Of a stretch of 64,000 nucleotides of DNA, positions 51,431 through 60,349 are shown piece after piece (the first letter of the stretch is position 1; every line of letters starts with the position of its first letter). The notes under the pieces were generated by a model. The model did not search any database. It worked only from the letters and a program-made list of their open reading frames with translations, and was not told the DNA's origin. Made by a program: the position numbers and the translations under genes. The stretch is taken from the NCBI RefSeq assembly GCF_000716595.1, contig NZ_JNXC01000011.1:1-64000 (forward strand), in the 5' to 3' direction. Source of the stretch: Saccharothrix sp. NRRL B-16314. Its GTDB lineage: Bacteria > Actinomycetota > Actinomycetes > Mycobacteriales > Pseudonocardiaceae.

Positions 51431-52420
51431 TCAGCCGCTGACGCGGGTGCGCGGGTCGATGACGGCGTACAGCAGGTCGACCACGAGGTTCGCGCCGAGC
51501 ACGGCGACCGTGATCACGAGGAAGATGCCCTGCATGAGGGCGTAGTCGTTGTTCTGCACCGCTTGCAGGAGCTTCGACCCGATGCCCGGGTAGGAGAACA
51601 CCTGCTCGGTGATGATGGAGCCGGCCACCACGAACCCGAGCGAGATCGCGAAACCGGCCACCGACGGCAGCACCGCGTTGCGGGCCGCGTACTTGATCAT
51701 GATCCGGGAGTCGCGCAGGCCCTTGGCCTTCGCGGTCAGCACGTAGTCCTCGGCCGTGGTGGACACCATCATGTTGCGCATCCCCAGCAGCCAGCCGCCG
51801 ACGGACGAGATGACGATGGTCAACGCGGGCAGTGTGCCGTAGTAGATCGCCGAGCCGATGAAGTCGGCGTTCCAGCCGGGCCAGAGGACCACGTCGTAGC
51901 CGCCCTGGAGCGGGAACCAGCCCCACGCCGACGACAGCACCGCGACCAGGATCAGGGCCAGCCAGAAGTACGGCACCGCGGCCAGCACGGTGGTGGCGGG
52001 CACCAGGCTGTCCAGCCAGGTGCCGCGCCGCCAGCCGACGAACGTGCCCAGGGCGATGCCGAGGACGAACGACAGGAACGTCGCGATCCCGACCAGCATC
52101 AGGGTCCAGGGCAGGGCCTCCGCGATGATCTGGGACACCGGTGTGGGGAACGAGCTCACCGAGATGCCCAGATCACCGCGGAACATGTTGCCCAGGTACG
52201 AGAAGTACTGGTCGAGGAGCGATTCGCCGCTGTTCGCGCCGAGCAGCAGCTCGTACGCCCTGCGGGCCGATGGGTCCACGGTTCCGCCGCGTTGCGCCAG
52301 CTTCGCCATCAGGATGTCCACCGGGTTGCCCGGCATGAGCCTCGGGATGAAGAAGTTCAGCGTCAGCGCCGCCCAGAGGGCGACCAGGTAGAACGCGAAC
52401 TTTCGGGCGTAGTACCTCAT
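51431..52420 (-). CDS. ABC transporter permease (DppB-like)
   Basis: A 329-residue membrane protein with six helices and the DppB/OppB signature: FIPRLMPGNPVDILMAKL near the N-terminus, EALPWTLMLVGIATFLSFVLGIALG, and the EAA loop DYVLTAKAKGLRDSRIMIKYAARNAVLPSVA. It pairs with the permease half of the next gene to form the channel. The gap to that gene is 17 bases, so they are one operon. Confidence 0.94.
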   Translation of the reverse strand: MRYYARKFAFYLVALWAALTLNFFIPRLMPGNPVDILMAKLAQRGGTVDPSARRAYELLLGANSGESLLDQYFSYLGNMFRGDLGISVSSFPTPVSQIIAEALPWTLMLVGIATFLSFVLGIALGTFVGWRRGTWLDSLVPATTVLAAVPYFWLALILVAVLSSAWGWFPLQGGYDVVLWPGWNADFIGSAIYYGTLPALTIVISSVGGWLLGMRNMMVSTTAEDYVLTAKAKGLRDSRIMIKYAARNAVLPSVAGFAISLGFVVAGSIITEQVFSYPGIGSKLLQAVQNNDYALMQGIFLVITVAVLGANLVVDLLYAVIDPRTRVSG

Positions 52421-52447
52421 CGGTCCGCCTATCGGTCACTCAGTCGA

Positions 52448-54136
52448 TCACTGGCCGGCCGGCTTGAGCTTCAGGTAGATCTCCGAGTGCTCCGGGCGCG
52501 ACCAGACCGCGGGGAACGCGTAGAGGTCCTCCTTCGTGGGCCAGCCGGTGAACTTCTTCGCGTTGTACTCGCTGGTCGTGCCGCCGGTCAGCACGGGGAT
52601 GTACGGGATCGACTCCTCGATCTCCGTCTGGATCGTGTCGAAGTGCGGCTGCCGGGCCGCGGTGTCCTCCGGGTCGATGCCCTTCAGCGCGGTGAGCGCG
52701 GCGTCGACCTCGGGGTTGGAGAAGCGCGCGAAGTTCGGGTTCGCCACCTCGCCGACCTTGGCCGTGGTCGCGGTGCTGAAGAAGTAGGACGCGTTGTAGA
52801 ACGGGTCGGGGGCCGGGCCCTGGTGCAGTGCGTCGATCAGCAGCTCGAACTCGCCGCGACCGCGCGCGTCGGACCACTCGTTCCAGGAGACCTGCTGCGC
52901 GGTGATCTTGATGCCGACCTTCTGGAGCTGCTGCGTCATCGTGTCGACGGCGGTGATGTAGTCGGTCCAGCCGGCGACGACCTTCAGGGTCATGGCCAGC
53001 GGCTTGCCGTCCTTGGCGTAGACGCCGTCGGCGCCCTTGGCGTAGCCGGCGCTCTCCAGCAGCTGCGTGGCCTTGGCCTCGTCCGGCTGCATCGGGGCGG
53101 TCTTCTCCTTGAGCTTGCCGGAGATCTGGTCCTTGTCCCGCTCCAGCAGCGCCGCGCCCGGGGAGACCTCGCTCGCGGTGTTCTCGAACGCCAGCGCGTT
53201 GATCTGGGTGCGGTTGATCGCGTAGTAGATCGCCTTGCGGACGGCGACGTCGGTCTGCGGGCCCTGGCAGCCGAGGGCGGCGTTCGAGCAGGTGAACAGG
53301 GCCGTCTGGTTCATCGGGATGGTGATGGCCTTGTAGCCCGGGTAGTTCTTCTCGACGTCCTTGATGTCCGGGACCGGGCCGGTCTGCCAGTCGATCTGGC
53401 CGGCCTTCAGCGCGGCCTCACCGGACTGGTTGCCGGACAGCGCGAGGTAGCGGACCTTCTTCAGGGCGGGCTCACCGGAGTGGTAGCCGGGGTTCGCCTT
53501 GAGCGTGAACGCCTGGCCCTTGAACTCTTCCAGCATGAACGGGCCGGTGCCGACGGGCTCCTTGACGACATCGGTCGACGGGGTCGCGATGTCCTTCCAC
53601 TTGTGCTCCGGGACCATCCAGATCTTGCCGAGGACCTGCGGGCCCTCCATGAAGGACGGCTCGGTGAACTTGATCGTCACGTGGGTGTCGTCGACCGCGG
53701 TCGCCACGCCCTTGTAGCCCGTGCCGTTCATGGCCGGGTTCTTGGTGACCATGTCCAGGGTGAACACGACGTCCTTGGCGGTGAACTTCTGCCCGTCGGT
53801 CCACTTCGCGTCGTCCCGCAGCTCGACGTCGAGCTGGGTGCCGTCCTCGTTCCACTCGTAGCTCTTGCCCAGGCGGGGCCGCGGCTCGACGTCGCGGATG
53901 TTGTTGAAGAAGAACAGCGGCTCGAAGATCGTGCCGGGGCCCTCGATCTGGGTCGGCGAGAACGGGTTGAAGTTCAGCTGCCAGTCACCGGACTGGCCGG
54001 TGTACACGATCAGCGTGTCCTTGTTCGCGTCGCCGCCCGCGCTCGATCCGCCACACGCAGTAGCCAGCATGGCGACCGCGGCCAGTCCGGCCGCCGCCAT
54101 GCGCGCCCGTGAGAAGCGCCTTGCCTTCAGGAACAT
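52448..54136 (-). CDS. Extracellular solute-binding lipoprotein, family 5
   Basis: A 562-residue binding protein. A lipoprotein signal ends in LATACGG, so Cys28 is the lipidated residue. Family 5 features include LFFFNNIRDVEPRPRLGKSYEWNEDGT in parts, VVFTLDMVTKNPAMNG, EPVGTGPFMLEEF and VAVRKAIYYAINR. Family 5 proteins bind peptides or oligosaccharides. With beta-mannosidase, alpha-galactosidases and a ROK repressor around it, galacto-manno-oligosaccharides are the likely ligand. It is first in the operon and divergent from the repressor gene. Confidence 0.92.
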   Translation of the reverse strand: MFLKARRFSRARMAAAGLAAVAMLATACGGSSAGGDANKDTLIVYTGQSGDWQLNFNPFSPTQIEGPGTIFEPLFFFNNIRDVEPRPRLGKSYEWNEDGTQLDVELRDDAKWTDGQKFTAKDVVFTLDMVTKNPAMNGTGYKGVATAVDDTHVTIKFTEPSFMEGPQVLGKIWMVPEHKWKDIATPSTDVVKEPVGTGPFMLEEFKGQAFTLKANPGYHSGEPALKKVRYLALSGNQSGEAALKAGQIDWQTGPVPDIKDVEKNYPGYKAITIPMNQTALFTCSNAALGCQGPQTDVAVRKAIYYAINRTQINALAFENTASEVSPGAALLERDKDQISGKLKEKTAPMQPDEAKATQLLESAGYAKGADGVYAKDGKPLAMTLKVVAGWTDYITAVDTMTQQLQKVGIKITAQQVSWNEWSDARGRGEFELLIDALHQGPAPDPFYNASYFFSTATTAKVGEVANPNFARFSNPEVDAALTALKGIDPEDTAARQPHFDTIQTEIEESIPYIPVLTGGTTSEYNAKKFTGWPTKEDLYAFPAVWSRPEHSEIYLKLKPAGQ

Positions 54137-54289
54137 CGTCGATTCCTCTCGTGGCCCGAGACCGGCCGCGGTCCCGCGTTGAGGCAGATTGTTAAGTCAT
54201 CGAAGAAACGAAGTCAACACCTCGGCGTCATCTGCGGGTCAAGTTGCTACCCTTCGTCCGACGAACGAACTAAGACGGCGGGGGAGCAC

Positions 54290-55561
54290 GTGAGCGGACC
54301 GGCGCGGGCGACGCAACACGCGAGCAGCAAGTCCGCGGTGCTCGACGTGATCCGCGCGGCGGGCACGATCAGCCGGGTCGGCCTGATCAACGCCACCGGG
54401 TTCACCGGCGCCACCATCTCGACGGTCGTCCGCAAGCTCATCGACGAAGGCCTGGTCGTGGAGACCGGGCGCGCGGAGTCGACCGGCGGCAAGCGTCGGG
54501 TGCTGCTCCAGCTCAACCACTCCTCCCGCTACGCCGTCGGCGTGCACCTCGACCATGCGGGCATCACGTACGTGCTGACCAATCTCGGCGGTTCGGTCGT
54601 CGCCCGCATTTCGAGGGCGGGCGCCGGCGCCGCGGAACCGCAGACCGTGGTGGGCCGGATGGCGGCCGAGGTCAAGGGCCTGATCGACGGCGTCGGGGTG
54701 GAGCACAACCGCGTGCTGGGCCTCGGCCTCGTGTCACCCGGACCGCTCAGCTCGAACACCGGCATGGGCCTGACCCCGCCGGCCATGCGCAAGTGGGAGG
54801 ACTTCCCGCTCGGCCAGGCGCTGGAGCAGGCCACGAGCCTGCCGGTGGTGCTGGACAACGACGCCACGGCGGCGGCGCTCGGCGAGCACTGGTCCGGCGG
54901 CATCGGCGGGACGGCCATCTCGGCGGCGCTGTACATGGGGACGGGGATCGGCGCGGGCCTCGTCATCAACGGCATCACGTACCGGGGCAGCAGCGGGAAC
55001 GCCGGGGAGATCGGCCACATCTGCGTGGACGCGGACGGGCCGGAGTGCTGGTGCGGCGCGCGCGGGTGCGTCGAGGCGCTGGCCGGTCCGTCGGCGGTGG
55101 TGGCGGCGGCGCGGGCGGACGCCTCGGTGGCCGGTGCGGCCGGGTTGACCGGGCGGGTGAAGTCGGTGTCGTCGGACTTCGCGGCGGTGAGCCGGGCGGC
55201 GCGGCGGGGTGAGCCGGCGGCGTTGGCGATCCTGGAGCGCTCGGCGCGGTACATCGCGGTGGCAGCGCGGACGTTGGCGAACATCATGGACCTGGAGGTC
55301 CTGGTGCTGACGGGGCCGAGCTTCGCGATCGCCGGGTCGATCTACCTGCCCGTGCTGCGCGACGAACTCGACCGGACGTTCTTCTCTCGGGCGGCGCACG
55401 GCATCGACGTGCGACTGTCCCGTTCGGCCGCCACGGCGTCGGCGATCGGCGGGGCGGCCCTCGTGCTCCAGTCCGAACTCGTCCCGCTGCACGAGGGCTT
55501 CAGGCTCCCGGAGAACCTGTCCGACTCAGAACCCGCCGCCCTGCCCGCGTCGGGAGCCTGA
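54290..55561 (+). CDS. ROK family transcriptional repressor
   Basis: A 423-residue regulator with an N-terminal winged helix (SKSAVLDVIRAAGTISRVGLINATGFTGATISTVVRKLIDEGLVVETGR) and a ROK domain: ALYMGTGIGAGLVINGITYRGSSGNAGEIGHI and the zinc motif CWCGARGCVEALAG. NagC/XylR relatives are sugar-responsive repressors. It is divergent from the ABC operon, so it likely represses importer and glycosidase genes until the sugar appears. The GTG at 54290 has GGGGGAG upstream. AACTAAG at 54268-54274 lies in its leader and may be part of its operator. Confidence 0.92.
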   Translation: MSGPARATQHASSKSAVLDVIRAAGTISRVGLINATGFTGATISTVVRKLIDEGLVVETGRAESTGGKRRVLLQLNHSSRYAVGVHLDHAGITYVLTNLGGSVVARISRAGAGAAEPQTVVGRMAAEVKGLIDGVGVEHNRVLGLGLVSPGPLSSNTGMGLTPPAMRKWEDFPLGQALEQATSLPVVLDNDATAAALGEHWSGGIGGTAISAALYMGTGIGAGLVINGITYRGSSGNAGEIGHICVDADGPECWCGARGCVEALAGPSAVVAAARADASVAGAAGLTGRVKSVSSDFAAVSRAARRGEPAALAILERSARYIAVAARTLANIMDLEVLVLTGPSFAIAGSIYLPVLRDELDRTFFSRAAHGIDVRLSRSAATASAIGGAALVLQSELVPLHEGFRLPENLSDSEPAALPASGA

Positions 55562-55629
55562 GCGGGCGACCCCCGGTGCCCGGGCACGCGACTCAAGGCG
55601 CTGTGCCGGTGGACCAGCCGCGGAGCGCC

Positions 55630-56118
55630 CTACCGCTTGCCGGGCCAGATCCTGTGCTCCGGATCCCACCACAGCGCGTAGAAGCGCGTCCCTTCGCGGA
55701 AGCCGTACAGACGACCCGGGCCATTGATCCGCAACCGGCTGATCTCGTCGCGGTCGTCGTACGTCAGCTCCTCCAAGCGCTTGCGGGCGTCCCTGTTGGG
55801 CAGACGGTCGATCGGGTAGTCCTTGCCGGGTTCCTCGCTCTGGTCGAAGGCTTCGCGGACTGTCATGGTCTCGAAGCTCTGGATGCGGCTCAGGAGGCTG
55901 CGGTGATCGGCTTGACTGATCTTCGTGAGGCACCAGGGGCCATCGAGGTCGATCCGGCTCAACAGCACGACCAGCTTGCCCTCGGGCTCCGACGGGGTGA
56001 ACGCTCGACGCGGTCGCTTGCCGGTCGGGATGTCCCGTGCCTCGGCGGAACGCGGACGATGGCGGACGTCATCCGGAGAAGTGCCCGTCCTGACCTTGGG
56101 GCGGCCTTTTCGGCCCAC
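55630..56118 (-). CDS. Putative toxin of a Panacea-type toxin-antitoxin pair
   Basis: A 162-residue protein with a basic, disordered N-terminus (RKGRPKVRTGTSPDDVRHRPRS) and a folded C-terminal half: LEELTYDDRDEISRLRI, GRLYGFREGTRFYALWWDPEHRIWPGKR. The ending (Y/W)GFREGxxFYxLWWDPEHxIxP recurs in small RelE-like or uncharacterised toxin-type proteins, so a toxin role is plausible but unproven. It begins 2 bases after the antitoxin-like gene, in the usual antitoxin-first order of Panacea modules. Confidence 0.6.
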   Translation of the reverse strand: MGRKGRPKVRTGTSPDDVRHRPRSAEARDIPTGKRPRRAFTPSEPEGKLVVLLSRIDLDGPWCLTKISQADHRSLLSRIQSFETMTVREAFDQSEEPGKDYPIDRLPNRDARKRLEELTYDDRDEISRLRINGPGRLYGFREGTRFYALWWDPEHRIWPGKR

Positions 56119-56120
56119 GC

Positions 56121-56585
56121 TCAGACTTCCTCGGCAGAGGCGCTGGTCAGGCCGTCGTAGTACTCGAACATGTCGCTCTGGTGGATGACCGCGCTTCCGC
56201 GCTGCCCGTCGGTCAGCCCTTCACGCACACGCGCGTTCTTCCAGGGGTCCTCGCGGTGCGTCAGCTCGCTCAGCCAGTTCGCCGGCTTGTCACCGTACGA
56301 GTCCAAGATGATGTCCACCGTCTCGCGCTCCGCGTCCGTGAGCATCGACGGGTCACCGCCGAGGGTCTCGTCCTGCCCGAGCCGCCAACGTTGCCGGTGT
56401 TGCTTGTACAGCTCGCGCACGACCGGTCCGTTGGCCCAGGCCTCGATGTCCTCGGCGAACAGCGGTTCCTCGTCCCAGACGAGGTGCCATGCCTGGCTGT
56501 AGTAGACGAGCTTCTGGAGCTTCATGGCCGTCATCGGCCCCTTGCGGGACAGGATGTAGGCAGCCACGTCGACTACTTTCGCCAC
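56121..56585 (-). CDS. Panacea-domain (DUF4065) protein, putative antitoxin
   Basis: A 154-residue protein with the SocA/Panacea signature: VVDVAAYILSRKGPMTAMKLQKLVYYSQAWHLVWDEEPLFAEDIEAWANGPVVRELYKQH in parts. Panacea domains neutralise unrelated toxins in two-gene modules. The partner is encoded immediately downstream. The GTG at 56585 follows GGGAGG. As with other toxin-antitoxin pairs it may autoregulate or have come with mobile DNA. Confidence 0.85.
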   Translation of the reverse strand: MAKVVDVAAYILSRKGPMTAMKLQKLVYYSQAWHLVWDEEPLFAEDIEAWANGPVVRELYKQHRQRWRLGQDETLGGDPSMLTDAERETVDIILDSYGDKPANWLSELTHREDPWKNARVREGLTDGQRGSAVIHQSDMFEYYDGLTSASAEEV

Positions 56586-56804
56586 GGCTGCCTCCCTGTG
56601 TCGCCAGTACCTGTCGCATCTGCGTCAACGGACGGGACGTTACACACGTGGCCGGACACTTCGACCCGTCGACTTACCCGAACGCAGGATCAAGCGTGGG
56701 TTCAACCATAGGAACTGACCTGCGGAAATGCGTCCACCGCCTGGCTGACGCGCCGCGCCCCGCCGGCCAAGGACCGCCTGGAAGCCATCCCATCGAGTAT
56801 CGCG

Positions 56805-58250
56805 CTAGGCGTGATGAGCGGGTGAGGGGCGGGCACGCAGGCGGAGGATCAGGACGACGGCCAGGCCGAGGGCCACGAGGACGGCCGCCACGGTGAACGT
56901 CCACCGGGTTCCGCGAGCCACCTCCGCCGACGCCGCCGCGGTGACGTCACCGGTGCCGGCGGCGAACGCGAACACCGCGCCCATGACCGACGCGCCCGTC
57001 ATGAGGCCCAGGTTCCGCGAGAGGTTCAGCAGGCCCGACACCACGCCGCGCCGCTGCGGCGGAACGTCCTTCATCACCGCCGTGTTGTTGGCCGCCTGGA
57101 ACATCGCGTAGCTCGCCGTGACGACGACCAGGGGCAGGACGTAGCCCACAGCCCCGGCCGCCACGGGCATCAAGGCGAGCACCGCGGCACCGCCGATGAT
57201 CCCGGCGAGCCCGACGACCACCACGACCCCCGACCCGAAACGATCGGTGGCACGGCCGGCCGGTACGCCGACGAGGGCGCTCACCGCCGGTCCCGCCGAC
57301 ATCACCAGTCCGACCAGCGCCGGGTCGAGGCCGAGCGCCAGGGCCAGGTGGAAGGGGCCCACGACGAGGGTCGTCATCATGACCGTCGAGACCAGGGCGC
57401 TCGTCGTCAGACCGGCGGCCAGGACCGGATCGCGGAACATCGAGAGGTCGACCAGCGGGGACGAAACCCGGCGCTCGGTCGCCACGAACAGGACGAGGCC
57501 GACGCCGGACGCGACGAGCAAGCCGACGCCGAGCGCGCCGAACCGGGTGCCGTCGGCCGTCATCGCCAGCGCGTACGCGCCCAACGTGATCGCCAGCAAC
57601 GCCATGCCCGTGAGGTCGAACCGCCCTCGGGCCGAACCCGGCGTCGGCGCGGAGCCGGGCAGCACCCGGAACGCGAGCACGAGCGCGAGAACGCCGAGCG
57701 GCACGGTGACGAGGAAGATCGCGCGCCAGCCGAAGGCCGCGATCAGGACACCGCCGAGTGACGGCCCGAGCGCCGTGCCGACGGCCGACATGGTGCCGAG
57801 CAGCCCCATCACCCGACCGGTGCGGTTCGCGGGCACGGCCTCGCCGACGAACGCCGTGGTCAGCGCCATCATGCACGCGGCACCGGCGCCTTGGAGCGCC
57901 CGGCCGGCGATCAGCACCGGCAGGTTCGGGGCGAGACCGCACACCAGCGTCGCGAACGTGAACACGCCGACACCGACCAGCAGCAGCCGACGCCGCCCGG
58001 TGAGGTCGCCCAGCCGGCCGACGCCGACGATCGAGGCCGTCAGGACCAGCAGGTAGGCGATCACCACCCACTGGACCTCGTGGAAACCGGCGTCGAACGC
58101 CGTCGCCACGGCGGGCAGGCCGATGTTGGCGATGCTGATGCCCAGCGAGGGCAGCAGCACGGACAGCGACAGCGCGGTGAGCACCCAGGCCAGGGCCGGG
58201 CGGGGTGCGGGCGGCGCCGGTTCGGCGCTCGGAGGGGTTGTTGGTCTCAA
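56805..58250 (-). CDS. MFS drug exporter (DHA2 family)
   Basis: A 481-residue transporter with about 14 hydrophobic helices. Motif A is GRLGDLTGRRRLLLVG and motif C is GTALGPSLGGVLIAAFGWRAIFLVTVPLG. It is likely a proton-coupled exporter of a drug or lipophilic compound. The TTG at 58250 is the first start before the conserved PALAWVLTALSLSVLLPSLGISIANIGLPAVATAF; no better ATG or GTG is in frame, so the start is uncertain. A LysR regulator is encoded divergently and probably controls it. Confidence 0.88.
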   Translation of the reverse strand: MRPTTPPSAEPAPPAPRPALAWVLTALSLSVLLPSLGISIANIGLPAVATAFDAGFHEVQWVVIAYLLVLTASIVGVGRLGDLTGRRRLLLVGVGVFTFATLVCGLAPNLPVLIAGRALQGAGAACMMALTTAFVGEAVPANRTGRVMGLLGTMSAVGTALGPSLGGVLIAAFGWRAIFLVTVPLGVLALVLAFRVLPGSAPTPGSARGRFDLTGMALLAITLGAYALAMTADGTRFGALGVGLLVASGVGLVLFVATERRVSSPLVDLSMFRDPVLAAGLTTSALVSTVMMTTLVVGPFHLALALGLDPALVGLVMSAGPAVSALVGVPAGRATDRFGSGVVVVVGLAGIIGGAAVLALMPVAAGAVGYVLPLVVVTASYAMFQAANNTAVMKDVPPQRRGVVSGLLNLSRNLGLMTGASVMGAVFAFAAGTGDVTAAASAEVARGTRWTFTVAAVLVALGLAVVLILRLRARPSPAHHA

Positions 58251-58406
58251 GGCGGTGGCCGCTTCCTGGAGTCGACGCCGGTCGCGCGGTCGGCGCCGGT
58301 CGCCACCGAACGTAAGTCGCCCTCGGACCTGGCGGAAGGCGCAAGGATGGCAAGCCACTTGTGCACGGAACGCCATGTCACGGCCGATCCGTGAGATCGT
58401 GGGCGC

Positions 58407-59408
58407 ATGGCGCGGCCCGATCTGAACCTGCTGGTCACCCTGGACGTCCTGCTCCAGGAGGGCAGCGTGACGCGGGCGGGGGAACGCCTCGCGCTGAGCC
58501 CGTCCGCGATGAGTCGTGCGCTCGCGCGGCTGCGTCGGGCCACCGGTGACCCGCTGCTGGTGCGGGCCGGCCGGGGGTTGGTGCCGACGCCACACGCGTT
58601 GGCGCTCCGCGACCGCGTGCGCGGCCTGGTCCAGGGAGCCGAAGAGGTGTTGCGGCCGGCCGAGAAGCTGGACCTGGCGACGTTGGCGCGGACGTTCGCG
58701 CTGCGCACCAGCGACGGGTTCGTGGAGAGGTTCGGGCCCGCGCTGGTGGCGGAGGTGGGTCGGGCGGCGCCCGGTGTGCGACTGCGGTTCCTCCGCAAGA
58801 CCAAGAAGGACGTCGCGCCGCTGCGGGAGGGCGGGGTCGACCTGGAGACCGGTGTCATCGAGCACGCTCCCGCCCCGGACGTGGTGAGCGCGCCCCTGTT
58901 CACCGACCGGTTCGTCGGGGTGGTGCGGGACGGGCACCCGCTGGGCACGGGGAAGGTGACGGCGGCCCGGTACGCCGCCGCGCGCCACGTGCACGTCTCA
59001 CGGCGGGGTCTGGTGGAAGGGCTGGTGGACGAGGCCTTCCACCCGACGGGCCACCGCCGGACGGTCGTGACGGTGGTCGACGGCTTCAGCGCCGCGCTGG
59101 CGCTGGCGAACGCGTCCGACCTGGTCGCCACCGTCCCGGACCGCCACACCGCGACCCTGCGGCACGGGATGCGGGCGTTCGAGCTGCCCTTCCAGCCGCC
59201 CGAGGTGGTGGTGTCGCTGCTGTGGCACGTCCGGCTCGACGCCGACCCGGCGCACCGGTGGCTGCGCGACCGGGTGCTCGACGTGTGCCGCCCCGACGAA
59301 CCGGCCGACGTGCGCCCGGACGAACGGGAGGGCGCGGACCGGGCGTCAGCGCGCGGGGCGGGCGGCCCAGAGGAGGCCGCGCTCGACCAGGGTCCGCACG
59401 GGCGGTAG
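58407..59408 (+). CDS. LysR family transcriptional regulator
   Basis: A 333-residue LysR protein. The HTH occupies residues 3-60 (DLNLLVTLDVLLQEGSVTRAGERLALSPSAMSRALARLRRATGDPLLVR) and a periplasmic-binding-type effector domain follows. The layout suggests control of the divergent MFS exporter. The last 63 bases overlap the 3' end of the convergent ThuA gene, and the C-terminal tail there (DEREGADRASARGAGGPEEAALDQGPHGR) looks non-conserved. Confidence 0.9.
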   Translation: MARPDLNLLVTLDVLLQEGSVTRAGERLALSPSAMSRALARLRRATGDPLLVRAGRGLVPTPHALALRDRVRGLVQGAEEVLRPAEKLDLATLARTFALRTSDGFVERFGPALVAEVGRAAPGVRLRFLRKTKKDVAPLREGGVDLETGVIEHAPAPDVVSAPLFTDRFVGVVRDGHPLGTGKVTAARYAAARHVHVSRRGLVEGLVDEAFHPTGHRRTVVTVVDGFSAALALANASDLVATVPDRHTATLRHGMRAFELPFQPPEVVVSLLWHVRLDADPAHRWLRDRVLDVCRPDEPADVRPDEREGADRASARGAGGPEEAALDQGPHGR

Positions 59409-59984
59409 GGCCAGGTCGGCCGGGAAGTGGCCGATGGTGCAGGCGAAGACCCGACCCGCGCCCCAGCGCCTCGTCCACACCGCCGGCACGGTCAGTTGCG
59501 CGTGCCACGGTGACCCGGCGGCGAACGTGGTGGTCGCGTGGACGTCGTTCAGGTCGTCGGTCAGCACCCAGTACTGCTCGGTGCGCAGCGCGAAGCCGTC
59601 GAGGCCTTCCACGATCGGGTGAGTCGAGGTGATCTCGACCCGGTGGTCCACGAAGTCGCCGGGGTGGGCCACGAACTGCCCGCCCACCAACCGCATGTAC
59701 TCGCGGGAGTGGCGGAACGAGTCGACCAGGCCACCGTGCCAGCCGGCCAGGCCCGTGCCCGAGCGGACCGCCGCGTCCAGGCAGGCGAACTGGTCGTCGG
59801 TCAGCTCGCCGTCGCTCCAGCACTGGAGGATCAGGTCGTAGGCGCCCAGATCGGCGTCGTAGACCTCCAGCGACTCGGACACGTCCACCGAGAACCCCTC
59901 CGCCCGGAGGAACGGCAGGAACGCGTCGGTCGCCTCCACCGGTGAGTGACCTTCCCAGCCACCGCGAACCACGAGTGCCTTCAC
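59346..59984 (-). CDS. ThuA-like domain protein
   Basis: A 212-residue protein of the ThuA family, a class I glutamine-amidotransferase-like fold: MKALVVRGGWEGHSPVEATDAFLPFLRAEGFSVDVSESLEVYDA, GTGLAGWHGGLVDSFRHSREYMRLVGGQFVAHPG in parts and GRVFACTIGHFPADL. Members take part in uptake or metabolism of disaccharides such as trehalose or sucrose, with poorly known chemistry. It is divergent from the ArsR gene. Confidence 0.9.
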   Translation of the reverse strand: MKALVVRGGWEGHSPVEATDAFLPFLRAEGFSVDVSESLEVYDADLGAYDLILQCWSDGELTDDQFACLDAAVRSGTGLAGWHGGLVDSFRHSREYMRLVGGQFVAHPGDFVDHRVEITSTHPIVEGLDGFALRTEQYWVLTDDLNDVHATTTFAAGSPWHAQLTVPAVWTRRWGAGRVFACTIGHFPADLALPPVRTLVERGLLWAARPAR

Positions 59985-60016
59985 GGGACATCACCTTAAC
60001 GAGACCGCCCGCCGAG

Positions 60017-60046
60017 TTGACAGGCAAGTCCCCACTTGCCTATAAC
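60017..60046 (+). promoter_or_regulatory. Promoter and ArsR operator
   Basis: TTGACA (60017-60022) and TATAAC (60041-60046) with an 18-base spacer make one of the best consensus promoters in the window. The spacer is a perfect palindrome, GGCAAGT-CCCC-ACTTGCC (60023-60040), extended by one A/T pair. The GTG start lies 7 bases after the -10, so the message is probably leaderless and a bound ArsR would cover the promoter. Confidence 0.8.
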
Positions 60047-60052
60047 TGGGCC

Positions 60053-60349
60053 GTGGACGCAGACCCCGACCTGTTCAAGGCCATCGGTGACGCGACCCGG
60101 CGCGTGATCCTCGACGAGCTGACCGAAAAGGACGGTCAGACGCTGTTCGAGATCTGCGGCCGACTGACCATGAAGCACGGCCTCGGCTCGTCGCGCCAGG
60201 CCATCTCGCAGCACCTCGCGGTGCTCGAACAGGCCGGCCTGGTGCACACCCGGCGACAGGGCCGGTACAAGTTCCACCACATCGACACGAGCCCGCTGCG
60301 CTCGATCGTCGAGCGGTGGCCCATCCACGGAGAGGCACCGAACCCGTGA
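60053..60349 (+). CDS. ArsR family transcriptional regulator
   Basis: A 98-residue winged-helix protein: DPDLFKAIGDATRRVILDELTEKDGQTLFEICGRL, then SSRQAISQHLAVLEQAGLVHTRRQGRYKFHHID. It lacks the CxC metal motif of arsenic or cadmium sensors. It most resembles the activator-type ArsR proteins found beside VOC or SRPBCC genes. It probably represses itself and the VOC gene through the palindrome at 60023-60040. GTG start without a ribosome site. Confidence 0.9.
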   Translation: MDADPDLFKAIGDATRRVILDELTEKDGQTLFEICGRLTMKHGLGSSRQAISQHLAVLEQAGLVHTRRQGRYKFHHIDTSPLRSIVERWPIHGEAPNP

